Below, in pieces: positions 49,878-59,912 of a DNA stretch of 64,000 bases. The first letter of the stretch is position 1. Every line of letters starts with the position of its first letter. The position numbers and the translations under genes were made by a program. Source of the stretch: Tubulanus polymorphus (taxonomy: Eukaryota > Nemertea > Palaeonemertea > Tubulaniformes > Tubulanidae); NCBI RefSeq assembly GCF_964204645.1, contig NC_134025.1, positions 7,445,001 through 7,509,000 on the forward strand, in the 5' to 3' direction. The notes beneath the pieces were generated by a model. The model saw nothing but the letters and a program-made list of their open reading frames with translations, was not told where the DNA came from and searched no databases.

Positions 49878-51090
49878 GATACTGGTAATCTGATACTCGA
49901 GGAATTTTTGTATCCCGTAATTACTTTTATCTATTGTTTGGTGCTGCATGAAAATATATAATAATGATTGAAATACTTACACAATTTTTGTATTACACCA
50001 ATGCATTCAGAGTTTAATTGCTTGAAAATTTCTTTGTTAACAAAAATAAAAAGGTACATGTATTTGTAAAGAATATATGATCTGACTTTCTGAGATCGAA
50101 GATATTTGTAGTGTACTGTAATATTAATCAACTGCATTTGTTTGGCATTCCATTTCGTCAATAATGTCAGTGGTAATAAACATCTGTGATGTACTACTAA
50201 GATTTTGCAAACAATCAGAATTAATTATTTCATCATGTATTATATGATGCATAGCATTTTAAGGATACCCGGTATCTGTATTTTGAAAAGAAACCTTCAT
50301 TGATAATCCAGATCAATCAATTTCAAAGATTACATCAGAACATGGATTACTGGTCGCTATGCATATCTAGACACTGAATTTTATAATTTAAGTATTTCAT
50401 TTGTTGAGTTGTATATACCTAAGTATACGAGACTAAGAACACCTCCCAACAGAGCTTCTGCAAGAATGTAATACAGTAAACCTTGCCCAACTCCGACTGG
50501 CGAAATCAGTCAAACCGAGGTAAGCGAACTCACACTGATTAATGATTTCATTTTTGTATGGGTTTGCCATGTCCGAGTAAGGCAAGGTTTACTGTTCCTG
50601 TCATTTATGGACAATATGGTTAAAAAGCTGATGTGTTTTTATTAGATTATATCAATTTAATATATTATCAAAGAAAAATACAATATATGTATACTTAAAT
50701 ATTTGCTAATTTTGATTTTATTTAGTTTGTTGGTCTGACACGGCAAAGGTCTTTTTATCTTGGGAGTTCAATTCAGTTGTATTGCTGATCTTATACGAGA
50801 TATGGCCATCACCCTCCTTTTTCGCCACTAGCATCGCCTTCTACTCTTAGAGAATTTTGTTTTCCTCATGAATCCACATGATAATGATAAATCCATGTCA
50901 TGAAATGGTAACGCGCATCAAACTAGAATACATGTAAATTGATTTATTCAAAACCATCACACAATAATATAATTCACACAGCAAATTGATTTCAATCGAT
51001 TCCTACTCACATACGCAATCAAAAATCAATGTATTAAAATCAGCCATTAGAACGAACAAACGATCACAAATGGGATTAGAAGGAAGCTGA
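49878..51090. other. Convergent 3' flanks of GMF and MKKS
   Basis: 1.2 kb of AT-rich sequence between convergent stop codons. Apart from the MITE at 50474-50594, no structured feature or conserved frame is visible. Confidence 0.6.
50474..50594. mobile_element. Short MITE with perfect 14-bp inverted ends
   Basis: It starts CAGTAAACCTTGCC and ends GGCAAGGTTTACTG, which are perfect inverted copies; the inner CAACTCCGAC and GTCCGAGT also pair partly. The element is about 121 bp, preceded by TA, with no coding capacity. It belongs to the same loose family as the copies at 103, 27462 and 40441. Confidence 0.65.
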
Positions 51091-53023
51091 TTAATTCAAA
51101 TCTTGAATCATACATCCTATTTTTAACATAGTACTTGCTGTATTAAAAATGAGTCGCAGACTACTAACTTTCGCTACAGCTAAATCACAAATTTCAACAT
51201 CACTTCCTAATACTTTTTTGTCAAAGAGGGAGTCTACATAGCCGAATTTGTCAATTTCACACAAATTTTTAAAGTTTTCCGTGTCAGTTCTGGCTACTGC
51301 ACCGCACTGACATTTCGCTTCATCATCCAACCAGCAATGATGGTAGTGATTATCCCGCCAATGTTCTAATATGGTTTTGTCACCATGTCCTGGTATTGTA
51401 TCCATAAATCCCCGCTTAAAATATCGTAACGAAGTCAACAGTTGACTGTCAGAACATCCAAACTTCGCAGCAAGGCTTTTTCTATTGGAAAATATCTGCA
51501 ACACAATTAATTGTTGATAGATTAGATTAGGTGCAATTGATTTAGAATGAGGAGTATCAATGGAGGTATGTTGTTGTTACCTTACTGTGAAGTTTCGTAG
51601 TGATCAAAGTTTCAAAGCAGCCACCGCCTGGTAATATATCTGGATGGAAGATACTCATCTGAAGCACGTGTTGAACTACATTGCTGACATACTGAAAATT
51701 AAAAAAAATTTCGGATAAGAGCATTTAACAATATCACACAACACACTTTGATATATCGAATGATGTGTACCTTCAGTTCCTCTAATGCTTGTTCAGACCA
51801 ATTGCAAAGAATGAGAGTTTTCGTGGCTGAATTGCGGTCATTTTTTAGGTGATAGAACTTCTTTTTATTGACAGTTACCACGTCGATACCATCCAACTTG
51901 CCATAGCATTCACTCAAACTCTGTTCCTTCAATGATATGACTGGTGCACAACCTACAAATATTCAAGAATACTATGGATCATAAACTGTGTACCAGCTGA
52001 TAAATTGATTGACTATTGAACATTACCTGTCAAATGTGTAACTGATTTCATTGCCGCACTTCCAAGCCTATCAATAACATGTACACTATTCTCATGAAGG
52101 AACTGCTGTAAGATTGGATGAACAACTTTTTGACAAAATACCACACTGACACCATCATTCACCAACTGCTGGCATACCTCCATCCACAACTGTATGACAA
52201 CATCATTTACAGCAGTAGTCTGTAGATTCCTTAACTCATATTTGGCATGGATGAACTCATTAGAATCCCCTGATAACGACGTGACTAGCACAACCACTTT
52301 CAATGGTTTTGTAAAATGGCAGGAGTCACTGATTACGCTATGTACAAAAGGCAGAAGAACTCCCGTCCATAATCGTGATTCAGTCACGTCCAATCCTTCT
52401 ACACCGAGTTTCAGAACCTCATTGAAACTACTGTTTTGATCTTCCTGTGAAGGAACTGAATTGAGAAAGCTCTCGAGCAGCAGTTTACACAGAAAGTCAA
52501 GATTAGTTTGTTTAACGTAACATGCATGTTTAGGTCGTACTATTCCGTTCACTAGTCGCAACATTGCTTTCAATGATAAATCATTTTCCATACCAGCAAT
52601 CTTCACTTCTTCGATGAGTGATAAAGTTTCGTGGCCGAAGTACGCAAACAATTCAGAAACAAGCGGAAGTTTTAGTCCGGTTTTAATACCATTTTCAATT
52701 AGACTTAGAGTTAGTAACAGTGTGTACAATCCGCCATCTTTGTATTTTTCTAAATGACCAGCAACGGACGTGACAACGAATTTCAGGTAAGGTTTCGAAA
52801 TTGATAAACAGTTTAAAAGTCTCCCAGATGTTGAAGTAATCGTCAAATGTCCTAATGACTGATTGTGTATGATTTTAAGTTTGCTCCTTGGTCCGTAACA
52901 CGACTGCACAATCTGTCTCAGAGTACACAGACTAGTGAGTACATCCTCGTCAGAAATGTGTTTATAGGTAACAATAGATTGTTGTTTCATACACACTCGC
53001 CCACCCGGAGACATAGCACTCAT
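51091..53023 (-). CDS. MKKS: MKKS / BBS6 chaperonin-like protein
   Basis: Four coding exons (minus): 52027-53023, 51771-51952, 51581-51691, 51091-51495, giving 564 residues (human 570). The ATG at 53023 directly follows a TCTTACAG acceptor, so at least one 5' exon lies upstream. Family features include IVQSCYGPRSKLKIIHN (a degenerate chaperonin start), the KVVVLVTSLSGDSNE apical segment, VVFCQKVVHPILQQFL, HVIDRLGSAAMKSVTHLTG and LPGGGCFETLI in the intermediate domain. The ATPase GDGTT motif of true CCT subunits is absent, as expected for BBS6. MKKS works with BBS10, BBS12 and CCT subunits in assembling the BBSome for ciliary trafficking. Three mini-ORFs lie upstream on the same strand with gaps of only tens to about 150 bases. 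Confidence 0.95.
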
Positions 53024-53148
53024 CTGTAAGATTAAAACATGAATACTATCTCTAATGATTCAATTTTATTGCTTCAACAAAAGTATTTAATTCAAATATA
53101 GTATTGATAACTTGTTTATTGATTACTTTTTATTGTAACTTACAATTT

Positions 53149-53154
53149 TTTATT
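53149..53154 (-). promoter_or_regulatory. AATAAA between the mini-ORFs and MKKS
   Basis: On the minus strand AATAAA lies 19 nt after the stop of the third mini-ORF and just before a GT donor (GTAAGT, exon boundary at 53144). The intron 53024-53143 then leads to the MKKS coding exon. Its use would yield a short mRNA carrying only the mini-ORFs. It is inferred to be a regulated polyadenylation signal. Confidence 0.5.
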
Positions 53155-53173
53155 GGCTCCGATTCAGTTTGGT

Positions 53174-53323
53174 CTATTTCACATTGCGTTGTTGATCAGA
53201 AGCTGATGAGGTAACACTTGTTTTAGCAAATTTCTGAAGTCCATACGTAGTTAAATGTATGCCACCAAATGCTATAACAACTGCTAAAATCTTATTTCTC
53301 ATAATCCACTGTTTGAATTGCAT
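53174..53323 (-). CDS. Mini-ORF 3 upstream of MKKS (49 aa, one membrane segment)
   Basis: The ATG at 53323 opens a 49-residue frame ending at TAG (53174-53176). The N-terminus is short and basic (MQFKQWIMRNK), followed by a hydrophobic segment ILAVVIAFGGIHLTTYGL (residues 12-29) and a polar C-terminus. It lies in the same inferred exon as the stop of mini-ORF 2, 150 bp before the MKKS acceptor. The layout and length recall the human MKKS 5' leader, which I remember as encoding small mitochondrial membrane proteins of about 63 and 50 residues. Homology was not tested here. It is too short to be a confident gene by itself; its position and membrane topology are the support. Confidence 0.6.
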   Translation of the reverse strand: MQFKQWIMRNKILAVVIAFGGIHLTTYGLQKFAKTSVTSSASDQQRNVK

Positions 53324-53344
53324 TTTCAGTCATGTGCTGACTGA

Positions 53345-53758
53345 TTATTTCTGAAATATGTACAGTAAATTCAATATTACAAGACAAATACCGGTATAAG
53401 CATGACCTACATATATTGATCTGAATCAATAAATCGTTTTTTTTTTCAAAGGTGCTGTGTCTAAATTCTTAAGTATGATTTCTCTCAGTTTTATAGAGGT
53501 CACCTTAGATTGTCTGAGGTGTCATGTACTAATCATCTACCAGCTATTATCATAGAGTCAAAGGAAGTGTAACAGGCCTATCTCTTTGATACTTACATCT
53601 TTTACATCTGATATTTTGGATGCTAAACGTTCTTGTACACTCAATTCTATAGATTCAACCAATGGAAACGTGGCTAAGTATGAAGCACCCATTATCAAAC
53701 AAAATGACAGGATTTTATGCTGTTGGGCAAATAACACCGCATTTTTCAGCAATCCCAT
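53345..53758 (-). CDS. Mini-ORF 2 upstream of MKKS (55 aa, one membrane segment, spliced)
   Basis: The ATG at 53758 opens MGLLKNAVLFAQQHK, followed by a hydrophobic ILSFCLIMGASYLATFPLV (about residues 16-34) and an amphipathic, charged tail. The exon ends at 53597 on GAT|GTAAGT. The next exon starts after TATTTCAG at 53350 and supplies AAA TAA, ending the protein at 55 residues. If the intron were retained, the frame would run to 53558 (67 residues). The ATG is 23 nt after the stop of mini-ORF 1. The function is unknown; an N-terminal basic region plus a single membrane helix suggests a mitochondrial or ER tail-type protein. Confidence 0.55.
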
Positions 53759-53781
53759 CTTTAGAATAGCCAAATCGGCTG

Positions 53782-53973
53782 CTATTCTTCCTGATCGGCT
53801 GAACAGAATTTTTCCTTGTCAAGATTGAGACCAAATATGGAAAGTTTTCTGTCCTCCTTTCTTACTAGTGTCTCGTTGTATTGAATTTGGTACCAGCCGT
53901 AATGAATCAACACCAGGCTAGGAATAGTGATAACAGTAACGTAATACTTCTTTAACAACTGCAACACTCCCAT
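53782..53973 (-). CDS. Mini-ORF 1 upstream of MKKS (63 aa, one membrane segment)
   Basis: The ATG at 53973 opens MGVLQLLKKYYVTVITIPSL, with one hydrophobic helix at about residues 9-26 ending in HYGWYQIQ, then a charged tail ending at TAG (53782-53784). An ATG at 54009 is in frame and would add 12 residues. The shorter start is preferred because a possible TTTCAG acceptor falls between the two. The 63-residue length equals the one I recall for the first well-translated upstream frame of human MKKS. It is the first frame of a three-frame series preceding MKKS. Confidence 0.6.
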   Translation of the reverse strand: MGVLQLLKKYYVTVITIPSLVLIHYGWYQIQYNETLVRKEDRKLSIFGLNLDKEKFCSADQEE

Positions 53974-54284
53974 CGCGTTCAACAGACTGAAATGATAGAA
54001 ACAACCCATTTACCTAATATGATATCACCGACAAGTAGATGTTTTCTTTTGATAAATAGCACAACCATTCCAGAAACGAACAGCCTTTTTAAGATATCAT
54101 AACAAATATCAGACAGAAAACACACCCAGTTAGTCTCAAAATGACGTTTCACAATTAAGTTTAGCAGTTATTTAAGATTCAACCAATAAAACTAGTCAAA
54201 TAGCTATATTTTAAGGAAAATGGAAAAATACGGAGATTCTTACGTAAAGAAATAAAGTCAACGACCTTGCAATCGGAGCGAGTG
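53974..54284. promoter_or_regulatory. 5' flank of the MKKS transcription unit
   Basis: Upstream of the mini-ORFs, up to the edge of the inverted-end element. It is AT-rich with no conserved frame. The promoter is expected here or inside the neighbouring repeat element, but no core element can be named. Confidence 0.35.
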
Positions 54285-54310
54285 AAGTCAATCTTAAGAA
54301 TCAGCAGAAC

Positions 54311-54344
54311 ATGGCGTCACAAGCCCCGGGGCTTGTTACGCCAT
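54311..54344. repeat. 34-nt near-perfect palindrome, left end
   Basis: ATGGCGTCACAAGCCCC joined to its near reverse complement (one mismatched pair). A further half copy follows at 54351-54370. Confidence 0.85.
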
Positions 54345-54857
54345 ATCTGACATGGCGTCACAAGCCCCGAGTAAAATGCAGACTATATATAATTCACGCG
54401 GAACGAAGATATATGTTCGCGTCCAACAGACCACGTTTTTAAGTCCGATACGACGTGTAAAACCTGAATGATATAATTTCAAGTACCGGTATGTCAATGT
54501 GTAATGAATTTCTATTTTTTCTTAACTTATTGTCTAAACGTATACACAGTACCGGTACTTATACGTTATTTTGAAGTATTCCGTTCAGTGCAACCACTTT
54601 GAAAGAAAATTATATCCCTTTTTTACTTAAGATTTTTATGTAAAATTCTTCGAATATGTTTTTTGCAGGTTTCCGTTATGGTGCGAGACGATCATCAGCT
54701 ACATTTACCCAAAGCGATTTTTGTATATTTTTACATATGAACAAAATAAAAACAACGATTTATAAACTTTCTAAGACTTAATTATTGTTGTACTACTGAT
54801 TGAAATTTAAGATAATCAGTCACAATTATTCATTTATTTCTACGGAAATCCAATCAG

Positions 54858-56490
54858 GTCCTCTCACGCCATGAAAATTGAAGTTATTCTGCAGACCATT
54901 TAGGGCTCGATACGCCATATTGGCTGCTGAACATTTGGGGCCTGACACGCATAGAAGACAAATCGCGATTTTTCTAGCAGTATTTGTTTTGTTTTATAAG
55001 ACTTTATGATTATGAACAATATATATAAATAATTGAAACTAAAGATATAATTAGTGGCAATTAGTTGCTTTCATAGAAAACTGATCGGGTCCTCTCACGC
55101 CATATTGGCGGCAGAACACTTTGGGGCCTGACACGCCATGTAGAAGACAGCGTGATTTTAGGAGCTTTTTGAAACAATATTTGCCTTCTTTTCTAAGTCT
55201 AAATGATTGACAAACCATGTATAATGATCAATCTTTGAATATTTATGAAAATTATGCATCAATTGAAGCTATTCTGCAGACCGTTCGGGGCCTGACACGC
55301 CATATTGGCTGCAGAACATCTGGGGCCTGACACGCCATGTAGGAGACAGCGTGATTTTAGGAGCTTTTTGAAACAATATTTGTCTTTTTTCTAAGTCTAA
55401 AGGATTGACAAACCATGTAGAATGATAAATCTTTGAATATTTTTGATAATTAGTGACAATTATTCATCAATTGAAGCTATTCTGCAGACCGTTCGGGGCC
55501 TGACACGCCATATTGGCTGCAGAACATCTGGGGCCTGACACGCCATGTAGGAGACAGCGTGATTTTAGGAGCTTTTTGAAACAATATTTGTCTTTTTTTC
55601 TAAGTCTAAAGGATTGACAAACCATGTAGAATGATAAATCTTTGAATATTTATGATAATTAGTGACAATTATTCATCAATTGAAGCTATTCTGCAGACCG
55701 TTCGGGGCCTGACACGCCATATTGGCTGCAGAACATCTGGGGCCTGACACGCCATGTAGAAGACAGCGTGATTTTAGGAGCTTTTTGAAACAATATTTGT
55801 CTTTTTTCTAATTCTAAATGATTGACAAACCATGTAGAATGATAAATCTTTGAACATTTAACACAATTAATGACAATTATTCATTTGTTTGTACGGAAAA
55901 CCGTTCGGGTCCTCTCACGCCATGTCTCAATTGAAGCTATTCTGCAGACCATTTGGGGCCTGACACGCCATATTGGCTGCAGAACATTCGGGGCTTGACA
56001 CGCCATAGAAGACAAATCGCGGTTTTTCTAGCAGTATTTGTTTTGTTTTCTAACACTTTGTGATTGTCAAATCATGAATAATATATAACTAATTGAAACT
56101 AATAATTAGTGACAATTAATTGCTTCCATAGAAAACCGATCGGGTCCTCTCACGCCATATTGGCTGCAGAACATTTGGGGCCTGACACGCCATGTAGAAG
56201 ACAACGTGATTTTAGGAGTTTTTTGTAACAGTATTTGCTTTTTTCTAAGACTAAATGATTGACAAACCATATAGTATGATTAATCTTTGAACATTTAAGA
56301 GAATTAGCGACAATTATTCATTTGTTTGTAGGAAAACCGATCGGGTCCTCTCACGCCATGTTTCAATTGAAGCTTTTCTGCAGACCATTTGGGGCCTGAC
56401 ACGCCATGTAGAAGGCTTAGTGATTTTAGGAGCCATATTGACTGCAGATCACACTAGATTGGAGCCTGGCTCACCATATATGTTTTTCTA
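54858..56490 (+). repeat. Tandem array with ~208-bp period
   Basis: Units share GGGGCCTGACACGCCATATT, then GGCTGCAGAACAT, GTGATTTTAGGAGCTTTTTG and GATTGACAAACCATGTAGAA. The sequence TTGAAGCTATTCTGCAG begins at 55263, 55471 and 55680 (spacings 208 and 209) and again at 55931 after an insertion. The central units are nearly identical, while those at both edges are diverged and rearranged. No coding potential. Confidence 0.9.
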
Positions 56491-57170
56491 ACATTATCTA
56501 TGTTCTTCTAAGACTAATTGATCAACAAATCATGTGAAATAGATGAATGATTCATTGAAATGTAAGATAGTTCATTGAAATTTTTATTCTGTAAAACTCA
56601 TTCAGTAGATATGTAATGTTTTTGTATTTTTCATATGCTGGCGAAATATGTGATTGTTTAAATTGTGTTTCAAAATAAAGTGTGTACACTGCATTAGATT
56701 AACAAACAACGATCAATTTCTATTCTGTAAAACTCATTTTGTAAATATGTATGCCAGTGAAGTAGGATAAGATAAGTTTTTAATTGTGTTTTAAGTGTAA
56801 AATGTTTTCAATCTATCAATACATTCCGTAAATAGATATGTTAAGTTTTACCTTACCCTGGTATTTTCCTGTTCCATCAGATTCTTACAAAATAAGAAAT
56901 TCATATCAAATAAAGTTTGATTCAAACATTACTCGTTATAAGTTATTGATTAAAAGTAATCTTCTGAATCAAATCATTTTCATATATGCGATGTAATATG
57001 TAGTTCTTATTATGTATATATAGTACGTTGTAAATCATCTATGACAAATAAATATCCAATCGAATATTTCAACTTCGGAAGAAAAATCCCGCGAGACGTA
57101 GTCGACGTTTCATCTCCTGCATAGGATTTGATTTTCATTTTATGTTTACCACATGGCGTGTCAGGCCCCA

Positions 57171-57208
57171 ATATGGCGTGACAAGCCTCGGGGCTTGTGA
57201 CGCCATAT
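57171..57208. repeat. 38-nt near-perfect palindrome, right end
   Basis: ATATGGCGTGACAAGCC followed by TCGG and its reverse complement. It is inverted relative to the left-end palindrome at 54311-54344, consistent with element termini. Confidence 0.85.
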
Positions 57209-57336
57209 GCAGCAGGTCTTAAGATTGCCCTAGATGATCGGAGCCGGTGTCGCGGACGCACTAAATTCCGGTTCCCCCCATTTTGGCGCTAATTTTAATC
57301 GCCTTCACCCGGATTTCACCGCCACAACTTTATTGC

Positions 57337-57789
57337 ATGACTGTAGGCCTACTTATTTTTGTATCGGGAGCAGCCGGTTCTACTATTTATAATCTTTTTT
57401 GGCGGATGTTCCGGCCGCGGCTCGGTGGTTACGGGTTTACATACAATAAAACCTCAAGAACCTCGTTACTTATAGTTTACAACGAGATCGTCAACGAAAT
57501 ACTGAGTTTCGAACGAAGAAATTTCCGTGTTCCAGTTAAAACAAAGTCGTTATTTCCTTTAATTCCCATCGGTTTTAACGAGATTCCCGACGGTTTTAAC
57601 ATCGGCATTTTTACAACGAATAGAACGAACAGTATAAATTTTTGTGCCAAAGACTTTTCGTCACGAGGTCGCAGCAGAAACATTACAAACTTTCGAGACA
57701 GCCGTAACGACGGGCGCGCGAGTTCTGATAATTATCGCTGGCAACAATTTACTGTATTTCTGAAGCCTGCATTTCTGAAGTATGGTTAG
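57337..57789 (+). CDS. Unassigned 150-residue reading frame
   Basis: Open from ATG 57337 to the stop at 57787-57789; without the start requirement it is open from 57283. The segment is more GC- and CpG-rich than its surroundings. The N-terminal 30 residues are hydrophobic and the rest is rich in Arg, Asn and Phe. I recognise no family. A 68-codon frame exists on the other strand. It may be a chance frame in a CpG-rich flank of the repeat element. Confidence 0.15.
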   Translation: MTVGLLIFVSGAAGSTIYNLFWRMFRPRLGGYGFTYNKTSRTSLLIVYNEIVNEILSFERRNFRVPVKTKSLFPLIPIGFNEIPDGFNIGIFTTNRTNSINFCAKDFSSRGRSRNITNFRDSRNDGRASSDNYRWQQFTVFLKPAFLKYG

Positions 57790-57994
57790 CTTTTAAAAAA
57801 AATCGTTTACTTTTTCCAATCCAAAAATTCGCCATTGATTGTCAATTTGTCATGGTAAAAATCCCCCGTTTCTCCATATTCCAACTACCAATCAAAAATT
57901 GCCATCAAACGGCGAAAATATAATTAGCCATATACTAGAGAAAAACCAAAAAATATTGGCTGGATTTGGAAAAAATGTTTTACTTTTTAGCTCT

Positions 57995-58020
57995 CATTCA
58001 TTTCATTTCATTTCATTTCG
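57995..58020. repeat. (ATTTC)n microsatellite
   Basis: About five ATTTC units in a row. Confidence 0.9.
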
Positions 58021-58230
58021 TTTATTGTAACTTTGTACAAAGTACAGTATACAAATATCGTTCATGTAATACATAATATAATATAAAACACCATTTCGCA
58101 GATTTGACGAAAACCTGTCACAGAAGAAATTGGAAATTCACTCAAAGACAAGCAGATTCCGTTTATCATATCTCATATGAATGAAAACTTCAGAACATTC
58201 CAACAAGTTTCTCGCTGGTCTTGGTGTTAT

Positions 58231-58266
58231 CAAAAATTCATAAAGACTAGTCTTTATGAATTTTTG
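58231..58266. repeat. Perfect 36-nt palindrome
   Basis: CAAAAATTCATAAAGACT followed at once by its exact reverse complement, with no loop. The nine bases TGGTGTTAT occur just before it and again overlapping its right edge. Confidence 0.95.
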
Positions 58267-59579
58267 GTGTTATTGAAAAATCAAAATGTTTTACACTGGT
58301 GAACGTTTTTAAGTCACGTTCTTTCTAAAAACAGATCAATGGCAGTGCGTACAGCGGCCAGATTACACTATGACCGAAATAGTTGGTAATGAATAAATTG
58401 ATCAATCGACCCGATGTTCAAAATCAAAGCCTTCACCAATAACCTTAAGTCCAAAAGTGGTCTTAATCTTGAATGGTCTTAAGTGGTTAGATTGGGTACT
58501 AACGTGGTCTTCCGCGACTGGTCTCAAGCCTGCCTATGCAACCGATCCCAGCGCTGGGTGAATCAAACTCAAAGCCTTGTTATACTGAAGCTCGACTGGA
58601 ATTATTGTAACGAGGTTTGACTATTTTAACCCTTTTAAATAGATTTGTAATTTTATCATCTTGTCACGCGCGTAGGGTTCGAATCCTTTCTATTTCATAC
58701 CACCGGGTTTCGGGAATTCTTATAATATTCATTTTTTTGTATTATACGGATCACACCTAATGTATCAATAAACTGGAAAATATAAGCTCAGGGACTATCA
58801 AGTTTAAATGTGCATGAGTAGACCGAGTTCTAACTAAAATCAATTAAAACAAGTGAGTACAGGTGATTGTACAGACAATAGATTGAGTTTGAAAGTGTCT
58901 GAGTCCGAGTCGATACTATAATTGAATAGTGTGATTCGATTTAAAGAGCCAAGAGCTGAGTCAACTGTAGATCACAGAAAAATAACAAAAACAATTTGTA
59001 GTGAACAACTAAACCACGAATAGGTTTTAGTTGTTGTGATTAATAGTATATGTATTTACATGTAAACAAAGGTCAACCAATTATCAAACACCAATCACAG
59101 GCCCTTTAAATCAATTAAGCACCACAAAATCAATATAATTCATCAATGTAACAAATAAAAGACAAGATAAACTGGTTACGTAAGTACTTTCCACCTCGTT
59201 TTACTATTCTACACCAAGTTGAGAATACAGCTCCTCTACGAATCGATCATGTCATTTCATAGAAATAAATATGGTATTTACAAAAACAAATGAGTTAAAA
59301 TGCATTGTAATTAACCAACACCGACAGAAGTCAACACGTAAGAAATCAAGGTCTGTCATCATGTCATGTCGATATTCAAACACACTACGGAACCGACTGC
59401 TGCATTTCAGTTTGACTTCAAAACAACATCAACAATTCTTTAGAAACGATCAAAGATATTCTAACTTGTTTTATTTAAATCAAAATAAATAAATAAATCA
59501 AAATAAATCTCAAATTGAACACATATGTTCATACACACGGTCAGTTGCACACACAAGAATTCTCAAAGTCTTAACACGC

Positions 59580-59912
59580 AGAAGAGTTGTCCAAGTTCCA
59601 GCAACGCATTAAGAGTTGTCCAAGTTCGAGCAACGCATTAGAGTAATCCAAGTTCCAGTAACGCATTAGAGTTCTCCCAAGTTTCAGCAACGCATTAGAG
59701 TTCTCCCATGTTTCAGCAACGCATTAGAGTTCTCGAAGTTCCAGCAACACGTTAAGAGTTCACCAAGTTCCAGCAACGCATTACAGTTCTCGAAGTTCCA
59801 GCAACGCATTAGAGTAATTCAAGTTCTAGCGACGCATTAGAGTTCTCCCAAGTTTCAGCAACGCATGAAGTTCCAGCAACACATGAGAGTTCTCTTAGTT
59901 CCAGGAATGCGA
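59580..59912 (+). repeat. Minisatellite, ~32-bp unit, about ten copies
   Basis: Degenerate tandem units of the form AAGTTCCAGCAACGCATTAG followed by AGTTCTCC or AGTTGTCC. Confidence 0.92.

Larger units (their letters stand above)
54285..57232. mobile_element. ~3 kb inverted-end element with internal tandem array
   Basis: The two ends are inverted copies. The left has CAATCTTAAGAATCAGCAGA then a palindrome at 54311-54344. The right, read inward, has CAATCTTAAGACCTGCTGC then a palindrome at 57171-57208. Both palindromes are built from ATGGCGTCACAAGCCCC and its reverse. The interior is dominated by tandem repeats carrying GGGGCCTGACACGCCAT, a variant of the same core. No transposase-like frame is seen. 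I infer a non-autonomous DNA element whose terminal motif has been amplified internally; a local satellite with chance palindromic borders is the alternative. Confidence 0.5.
57790..59579. other. Non-coding AT-rich stretch
   Basis: No conserved frame. It contains an ATTTC-rich microsatellite (57995-58020), a perfect palindrome (58231-58266) and a MITE right-end-like sequence, ATTGTAACGAGGTT, near 58604. Confidence 0.5.

Noticed and set aside
53987-54013. A GT...AG intron of 27 nt just upstream of mini-ORF 1
   Set aside because: Signals are present, but the length is below what animal spliceosomes normally use; treated as continuous leader.
54900-56000. Repeated CCATATTGG as possible CArG/SRF sites
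   Set aside because: A CArG box needs ten bases with six A/T between CC and GG; this has five. The recurrence is explained by the tandem repeat.
58660-58700. GGTTCGAATCC resembling a tRNA T-loop
   Set aside because: No A-box, acceptor stem or anticodon arm can be folded in the 75 bases upstream; the AT-rich context does not support a tRNA.
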